Origin: Tanypteryx hageni
Lineage: Eukaryota > Arthropoda > Insecta > Odonata > Petaluridae
NCBI GenBank assembly: GCA_028673005.1
Contig: CM054114.1
Coordinates: 127,873,307 to 127,937,306, forward strand
Direction of reading: 5' to 3'
DNA: 64,000 nt
Positions 57,336-64,000 of the stretch are shown in pieces (position 1 is the first letter of the stretch; each line of letters opens with the position of its first letter). The translations under genes were made by a program, and so were the position numbers. A model generated the notes under the pieces. The model worked only from the letters and a program-made list of their open reading frames with translations. It did no database searches and was not told the origin of the DNA.

Positions 57336-58360
57336 ACATGGGCCGAGCTCCCGAGAATAGTTTTTATTGCAAAGATTGAAGTCCTGGGTTCGACTCCAGG
57401 AACTATACTTCCCATTTGATTTACATGGGAAATCTGAAATCCATCATGCAGGGTAATTTTCTCTTAGACATTAAAATATCTTAGAATTGTAATATGGGAG
57501 CGAGTTATGCACTATTCCCTGAGGAAAGGAATGAACATTCTAAATTTATCGTAGAATTTTGCTTATCGATTGTATTACTTAGAATTTCGCGTAAATACTG
57601 TCGATTTTTCAGTTTTTATCACTCATTACGAGTGTTACCATAGCAACAACAACAACTCAGATTCGGTGTATTCTAATACATACACGCGTTATGTTTGCCG
57701 CACAAATACGCGTGATCAATTTAATATTCCGTTCAAATGTATTTGTAATATTTTATAAATTATGAAATTTGGTAACACAAAGAGCTACATATCCGCGATA
57801 ACTTTAAAGCTATTAAAGGCAATATAAGTATTAAATAAAAGATTAAATGGAAAGTAGGCATCATAGGTTCCATTTGGATCATCTTGTTTTTTATGATATT
57901 TTCGTTCAAGACGACCAGTTCAACACCGTTCATATAGTTTTTACCACTAAAATCTGAATTAATGAAAACTTTTTTGGAGTTGCGACAAAATTACAAAAGT
58001 CTGACCAAAAGCATAGTCGCGACGAAATTTAGTAAAAATTACTGCATATATTAAACAAGGCACAGCGGGAAATATGCAATAATTGAAGGATTTTCTCAAA
58101 TGCATTCAATAAATTATAATGACGAACTTCAAACGCAGAAAATCGATTTAGTAATTCGCAGAAATACTTAATCAGGACAACATGTTGCTTAAAATTTGCT
58201 CGCTTTCATGAAACAAAGAAGAAGGTTCCCAAAAAAACGAGATGAGCAAGCAATCCAAATTACTACATAAGTTTCCCAAGAGAATCCCGAGTTTGGTGGT
58301 ATAATAAATAAGGGGAAAATAGATAAAACAGAGCTATGAGCAGAATTTCACTCGAGAACC
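57336..58360. other. AT-rich non-coding sequence with a pol III B-box-like site
   Basis: GTCCTGGGTTCGACTCCAGG at 57383-57402 has the sequence of a tRNA T-arm / internal B box (GGTTCGACTCC) with a self-complementary CCTGG/CCAGG stem, but the loop is eight bases. No anticodon arm or convincing A box is seen in the 60 bases upstream. I do not call a tRNA. Confidence 0.3.
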
Positions 58361-58433
58361 TCTCCTGGTAGTTAAACAATGTTTAACTACTTTTTTCTCT
58401 GACATGTTTAATAAACATGTTAGACAAAAGGAG
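58361..58433. repeat. pair of adjacent short palindromes
   Basis: GTAGTTAAACAATGTTTAACTAC (58368-58390) and ACATGTTTAATAAACATGT (58402-58420) are each perfect hairpins, enclosed by CTCCT and AGGAG. Together they could fold into a three-way junction. Function unknown. Confidence 0.55.
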
Positions 58434-59639
58434 TACTGTGGTTAAGAAAAATTGTCAAATTTGAAGACATAGCGATTCAATAACATAAATGGATAGTCTA
58501 TATTATGTATGATATCACATTAAATATTACGAATTTTATCAATTTTAATTAGCATATTGGTTGCCAAGAAGCTATACTGCAGAAAGAGAGAGATAATTAA
58601 GCTAACCTTAGTGGTGTTCAATTGATGTTAACAATTTTTTACTAAAATAATATTCTTATGCATAAATTTGTGGAAATGTTGAATACAAAATCAATTCACA
58701 GCATTGACATTGTAAATTTCCACTTTCATTTCAGAATTGAATTTTAAACAAAACCCGGTTTTACATATGAAGTAGTAATAAAAGCGGAAATTAACAAAAT
58801 CATTATTTCAACTCACCGTTTTTAAAACCATATAAAACGACTCATATTTAATAGTCGTAATGATTTTAATCATCACCGTGGACATTTCTCCCTAGCAATT
58901 TCCGCAAAGAGAAAAAATAACTGTCAAATAATTTTCGCTGATGCAATCCTTCCGCGAATCCCTTCACAACGCATGGGCATCGACTTGGGAAGGAACTAAC
59001 TCATCCATTCGCGGTGATAACCGTCAAAAACTCTCCTGCGGATAACTTCCGACCATTTAACCTCCCAAAATCAAAGAAACGGAACCACCATCACCGGAAA
59101 AGAGGCCATCTTTTCCTCTCACCACGGATTTTACATTCTCCGTAGCCAAGTACACGCGGATAAAGGGTGAGGGAAAAAGAAAGAATGAAACAATTCCCTC
59201 GTGCTCAACAACCGTTTCCAATGACTACGTACCTCTATTTCGCAAGAACGGAAGCAAAAACATGCAGTCCATGTCTCCTAAGAGTTGAAATAAAAGTAGG
59301 ATAATATCTCCTTTGGAAAGGAAGAGAGATCGGGGAAGACACCGCGGGATACGGAAGGAGTAGAACTGGGAGAAAATAAGGGAAGGAGGGGATAATGGGG
59401 CGGGGAGACGTCTTAAGGATGGTACAAGGGGGTGGGAGCGAGGGAAATGGGCGGAGAATATTCTCCAGTTGTCGTCCTTACGCGGAAAAAAATGACTTTC
59501 GCCAATCTGGAAGGATTCCGTATTACGATTGGACGGTTCAGGATGAGCACTCTCTCGTTGGCAGTAAGGGTAGTAGTCGGGCGTGCGACGGGAGGGGGCA
59601 ATCTGGACGTGACAGTGGGGCGAATAGCCACTTTTACGC
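58434..59639. other. non-coding sequence, GC-richer toward the end
   Basis: 59230-59640 is less AT-rich and open in several overlapping frames on both strands. No product is recognised. Confidence 0.35.
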
Positions 59640-60185
59640 TCTCCTTCCATCTCTCTTGCTATCTCTTCCTTTTCTTTCTCTTGGGTGGCACTTTTCCCTT
59701 CCTCCGCCCCTTTTCCCCCCTCTCGACATCCTTTCCTCTCTCTCTCCCTTCCTCTCTATCTCTTAATCTCTCTCTCTCTTTCTCCCGGATTTTACTCCTT
59801 TATCTATTCCTCTGTTTTTCACTCGACCCTTTCTTCTCTACGCCTTCTTACTCTCTCCTCTTTCTTTCTCTGTATCCCTCTCTCCAATATTTCTTCCTCT
59901 TTTTCCTTTCTCTTCCTCTCCAAAATCTTTCTTCCTCACTCCAGTTCTTCCTCTTTCTCCTATTTCTTTCTTTCTCCTATTCTTCCTCTCTCTCCTATTC
60001 TTCCTCTCTTTTATTCTTCCTCTCTTTTATTCTTCCTCTCCTACTTTTCCTCTCTCTGCCTCTATCAATTTTTTTCTTCCCTCTTTCTTTCCTTTTCCCC
60101 TTTCTCTCACTTTCTCCTTGTCTTATTTTTACAACTCATTCCTCTTTCTATCTCTATAATATTTCTTCCTCTCTCCACTCCACCT
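59640..60185. repeat. CT-rich pyrimidine tract
   Basis: About 550 bp of CT-rich sequence with local repeats such as TCCTATTCTTCCTCTCTC and TTTTATTCTTCCTCTC. The 304-codon Ser/Leu/Phe-rich open frame across it is a composition artefact. Confidence 0.85.
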
Positions 60186-61190
60186 ACGGGGGAGAGCACC
60201 CTTCGTTAAGGAACCACGGCAGGCCGCTGGCCCACATCCAGAGACTACGTCTGAATGAAGACGTGCCCCTTATCGCTGACATCCCCTTCTCTTGCCCTCC
60301 CTCCTCCTTTACTTCCTCCTGCATCATCTCTCCACTCGACCGTTAAACCAACTAAAGCCACTCTCTTTCTCACTCGGTAGCATCCGAAATTTTATATACC
60401 CGTCTTTTTTTACTTCATTTATTTTTCACTTAGGTTTTTTCCCGTTTTTGTCGCTTCTTCGGTCATTCACTTTTATTCCCTCCCTACTTCTCTACCTCCT
60501 TCCTCTCTAGACGCTCTTTTCCTTCTTGAACTCTTTGCTCGAAGACTATCGCGGTTTGTCGCCTCTACACCTCCTGGGTCTAAAAAAATCTTCAGAATTT
60601 CTACTTTGTAACATATCGGTCTATATGTGGGGTAGCAAATACTTATTAATTGTAGTTCCAAAAATGTAACACTGCTCTTTTATAAATTTTAAGGTGTGTC
60701 GTATATTTATTTCTTTAAAATTAAATATACAATTATTGTAAAATAATACATTTATTTTAAGCAATATTAAATCTTTAAAGGGTAAAAGTTATCCTACACG
60801 TTGTTTTAAACAGAAAACCAACGAAAGGAAAAGTTTTACCCATGCATCGATATTAATTGTACTTTTTTTTCCTGGAAAAGACTCTGCACAGAGAAACTGT
60901 GAAAAGTGGGATAGGTTTTTCCACAGGATTACATAAGGTTACATTTGAGCACCGTCTCGAGACCAGTATGCAACAATTTAGATACATTTACTCAGCATTT
61001 CTTTCTATGACTTTTCTTATAATCTCTGAGTCGAACAAACTTTTACGCTATTTGCTGATCTCTGACCGTTTATAACCGTTCTAAAATGAAATTATAAGCC
61101 ATGCAGTTTGATATAGTAGACTAAAATGAAACCGTGCTACACCAAAAACTTTTAAAGTGACACCGCGAAATACGAAAGATAAGTCTAAAT
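60186..61190. other. mixed non-coding sequence
   Basis: 60186-60300 is a non-repetitive, GC-richer stretch right after the pyrimidine tract. It reads GEHPSLRNHGRPLAHIQRLR in one frame, but without a convincing donor site. The rest is AT-rich with nothing recognised. Confidence 0.35.
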
Positions 61191-61456
61191 CAGGGGTAGC
61201 CACACAACGGCCGCTGGCCGCAGGAGAACCGCGAGGGCGTTTTATGGTCTCGCGAAACCATTACAATAGCTAGTCGTGAAATTTCATACGGAAAATTTCA
61301 TACTTATAAAAATTATGGTCGGAAAATCATTAATAATGAAGTTATTACGCTTTAGACGCATTCGTCATTGATTTTAACTAATAGTATCTCGCGTAACTTA
61401 TGACATGAGGCTCTAATGCGGTCCTCTTCGTAAAAAGTTTGTTACCCTCCCCTCTA
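61191..61456. mobile_element. hAT-type MITE with target duplication
   Basis: The left end CAGGGGTAGCCACACAACGG followed by CCGCTGGCCGCAGG and the right end GTAAAAAGTTTGTTACCCTC followed by CCCTCTA are loosely inverted. The flanks are GTCTAAAT (61183-61190) and ATCTAAAT (61457-61464), identical at seven of eight bases, as expected for a hAT insertion. At 266 bp it has no coding capacity. Confidence 0.65.
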
Positions 61457-61464
61457 ATCTAAAT

Positions 61465-63125
61465 TAAAAAACAACACCTGACCGCCAGTAATGTTCAAGT
61501 TCCGTTCTAATCCCTCCAAAGCCCTTTCTTGCAACCGGCAAATAGACTCCTAAAACCACTTTCAAAATTTTAGAACCATTTTCCATCATCACCGCAACCT
61601 GTAAATAAAATTTCATAGCGCTCCAAGTATCTCCCGCCTACTATCTATTCTCCATCTATACCCTATGACTGTTTATTTTCGCAGAGTAGGTAAAGTTTTT
61701 TTTAAGTAACTCTCGTGTGCATAAAGGGTGCAAAAGAACGTACTAAGGGAACTTTGTATGTAAAGACGAGAGGATGCTCGGTTCATAAGGAGTATTGAGT
61801 TGGATTGCAGTCGAGAATGGAATCGTTAAGAGGACGGTTTGGAATGCCCCATAGCGGGCCACTTTTCTCGTTCTGCTCTGGCTTTGGATCCGCCGTGGGA
61901 GTGTTATGATAATGATACAAGGCATTACGTCGTTAGAAAGGAACGTTCAATGGGCGTGTATTCCAGTGAGGCGCATTTACTTGCGGAGTCGAATGATTCG
62001 AAGACGAGGCATTTTCCTGCTGTGGCTCGCCGTTCCTGCGAATAGAGTCTCCCCACTAATCCTGTTGTATTGAAGGATATTCCGGTCTAACATATTCTTC
62101 CATAATATCCAGTATACATTTCGAGTCACTTAAAAGTGGTTTTACTGACTTGGAACCTATTCCGCACTCGCACAGTCCATTTTTAATTTCTTCCAACCTC
62201 AATCACATCAAAAGTATTGAACAAATCAGGGTATATTGTTGTAGAAGTTCACAATACGAATATTGTTTTTTATTATAAAAATTAGCTTAAGTTTATAACT
62301 TCAATACGCTGTTCGTTTATTTATGAATGAAACATTTCGTTAACTATTTTATTGCGTTGATTCGAAGAGACGAAATATTATTGTCTCTATATCAGAAACA
62401 AACTACCATATGACATGTTCATATCCAGTACCATAGTACATTTTATTCCACTAATAGAAGGAACTATATAAAAATAACTGAAATTGTAAATATTGGGTCT
62501 GAGCCAAAGAGACACTAAGAGGCAAAGTCGGAGACGAAACTTAACTGAAAGAAATTTTCAGTTTCGATTGAAAACATCCAAAGACATAATGACAACATTA
62601 ACTGGTCGACTTTTGCCTTTCGATAAAAAATGAATGCCTTTCTGTTTTCCATTTCACACGCTAATACTATAAAATGACAAAAAGTAATAAAGTTGGAAAT
62701 TGGAAGACCCGCTTTTCGGAAACTGTCATACCAGATAACCTATATACAAGGTTAGAAAAAGAATTTTTTTAGGTACCAGTAATTCAGCACTGATGGACGA
62801 CTGCTTTAATGCCTGCATGAGCATTTGGTTTTCCTATATTGCTACTGGGAAGAGAGAATATGTACATCGTTTCACTACGTCAAGTGGATTCTGTAGATTA
62901 GTATATGCTTTGTCGTTAAAAAGAATTAATCACTGACATTATTTTCGATCACTTCATTTTCCCCGTTTTTACGTAAGCTTCGGATATATTTTTAAGAGAT
63001 TTTAAAATTTTCATTGTTGTGAGATTTTTTTTCGTAGTTTGAAACTAAAATCGTAGCGATTCAGAAATTTCACGCATTTCCCTCGTGAAAAGATACGTAC
63101 GGTACGATTACGGTACGACTGCCTA
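61465..63125. other. non-coding sequence
   Basis: 61740-62045 is GC-richer and open on both strands without a recognised product. The remainder is AT-rich. Confidence 0.35.
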
Positions 63126-63255
63126 AGGTGAAGAAAAGAGCGATAGGGAAGGCGAGAAGAAGGTAGGGAGGGGGAGAAGATGGTAGGGAGGGAGAGAGAG
63201 AGGAAGATAGTGAGAAAGGAGACCAAGAGAGAGAGAGATGAGAGAGGGAGAGAAG
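63126..63255. repeat. GA-rich purine tract
   Basis: AAGGTAGGGAGGGGGAGAAG-type units followed by GAGAGAGAG runs on the + strand. Confidence 0.8.
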
Positions 63256-64000
63256 TAGTCCACTAAAAAAATCTTTCGCAAAGAATTGCTATTTGTGTAC
63301 AAAGCGTTCTGTGAATGACTTCCGATGAACTGAGAATTTATGGGTGCATAAAAATGAGCGTATGCTATGCTGAAATTTGATGCGAGCCACCTGATGTGAA
63401 GCCATTGAATTTATGGCACAAAAAATAATAGCATATCGAAAATCGTTGTGTCTGTGTTAAAATACGTCACCGCTTATGTCCGAAACTGCATGATTTCCAC
63501 ATTAACCCTGGTGACCAGGCTAATGTTTTTTAATGAAAATTTAAAAGAAATTTTTAAAGAATAGCACCTGAATTGAAATTGAAACTTACTTAAACTATCC
63601 AAACCATGTTTACTAGTTTCTTTTACAGGCATTCCTGCGCGGTAAAAATAATATTACTAACACGTGCAAATTTTATCAAATAACATGAGACAGGTTCAAC
63701 CAGTTACAGTCGATACTCCGTAAATTTTCAAATTCTCGTATTTTTTGCGTGTGCACACCTATACACAACTATATAAAATCTACTTGCGAATGGTAATACT
63801 AAGTCTATAAATTCTAACTATCCTAAATAAGGACACAGTATTTGATTCAATGCAAGGTATCATTGCTTCCTGTTATTTCTTCCGGCTTAAACGATGTCTG
63901 TGTCTGCTCCATTTCCTTGTTTAAAGATTAATTACTTTGGGAACACTCCAAAAACCCAGGAAAATGTCTTTCTAACCGTTTTTCTAAATGGGAGGATCGT
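63256..64000. other. AT-rich non-coding sequence
   Basis: TTAACCCTGGTGACCAGG at about 63503 has the tip of the TTAA-type elements seen elsewhere in the window. No partner end lies within the remaining sequence, so it is left unassigned. Confidence 0.35.

Noticed and set aside
57350..57410. tRNA gene
   Set aside because: Only a T-arm-like hairpin is present, with an eight-base loop; there is no anticodon arm or convincing A box.
59432..60346. 304-codon open frame, the longest in the window
   Set aside because: Most of it is Ser/Leu/Phe from a pyrimidine tract, and a second overlapping frame is open over the same tract. The GC-richer start and end match no known family.

Overview
This is an AT-rich animal nuclear window. 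It has no operons, no ribosome-binding sites and no long open frames. Microsatellites, polypyrimidine/polypurine tracts and decayed DNA transposons dominate it. The best taxonomic clue is an IS630/Tc1-mariner-type element whose transposase starts with a DUF4817-like helix-turn-helix, a type common in arthropod and especially insect genomes. Short hAT, pogo/Tigger-like and piggyBac-like (TTAA) elements fit the same picture. I infer an arthropod, most likely an insect; any finer placement would be a guess.

No host gene can be called with confidence. Most longer open frames are shadows of CT/GA tracts, which stay open in several frames at once. The only real protein-coding remnant is the transposase pseudogene at 37617-38687, inside an element bounded by long inverted ends and TA dinucleotides (37250-38793). 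Two short stretches look weakly like host exons: 41731-41838 (+) and 54243-54516 (-). Both are reported at low confidence.

Layout. 1-7.5 kb: a degenerate ~144 bp tandem repeat, a pogo-like MITE between two microsatellites, a hAT relic, a piggyBac-like MITE, a satellite-bearing repeat with 13 bp inverted ends, and a 14 bp minisatellite beside a non-LTR 3' end. 7.5-21 kb: mostly single-copy-looking sequence with hAT, pogo-like and two foldback elements. 21.1-21.6 kb: a purine tract followed by a pyrimidine tract. 21.6-28.4 kb: AT-rich, nothing recognised. 28.4-33.5 kb: a dense cluster of hAT MITEs, a foldback element with 15 bp repeats in its arms, and head-to-head copies of a GGAC-repeat family. 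37-46.1 kb: the transposase element, a 221 bp tandem duplication, two TTAA-type MITEs and a perfect 117 bp palindrome inserted with a 12 bp target duplication. 46.1-64 kb: GA/CT tracts, a second copy of the non-LTR 3' end, a hAT MITE with target duplication, and otherwise unremarkable sequence.

The most interesting structure is the 45.2-45.5 kb palindrome. It resembles a Penelope-like inverted terminal repeat, and each arm carries a CTGAAGA...GAAA motif like a hammerhead ribozyme core. A related motif lies in the foldback element at 14105-14328. I found no gene system such as a defence locus, biosynthetic cluster or CRISPR array. Coordinates of decayed elements are approximate unless a target duplication is cited. 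All similarity statements come from reading the sequence, not from a database search.
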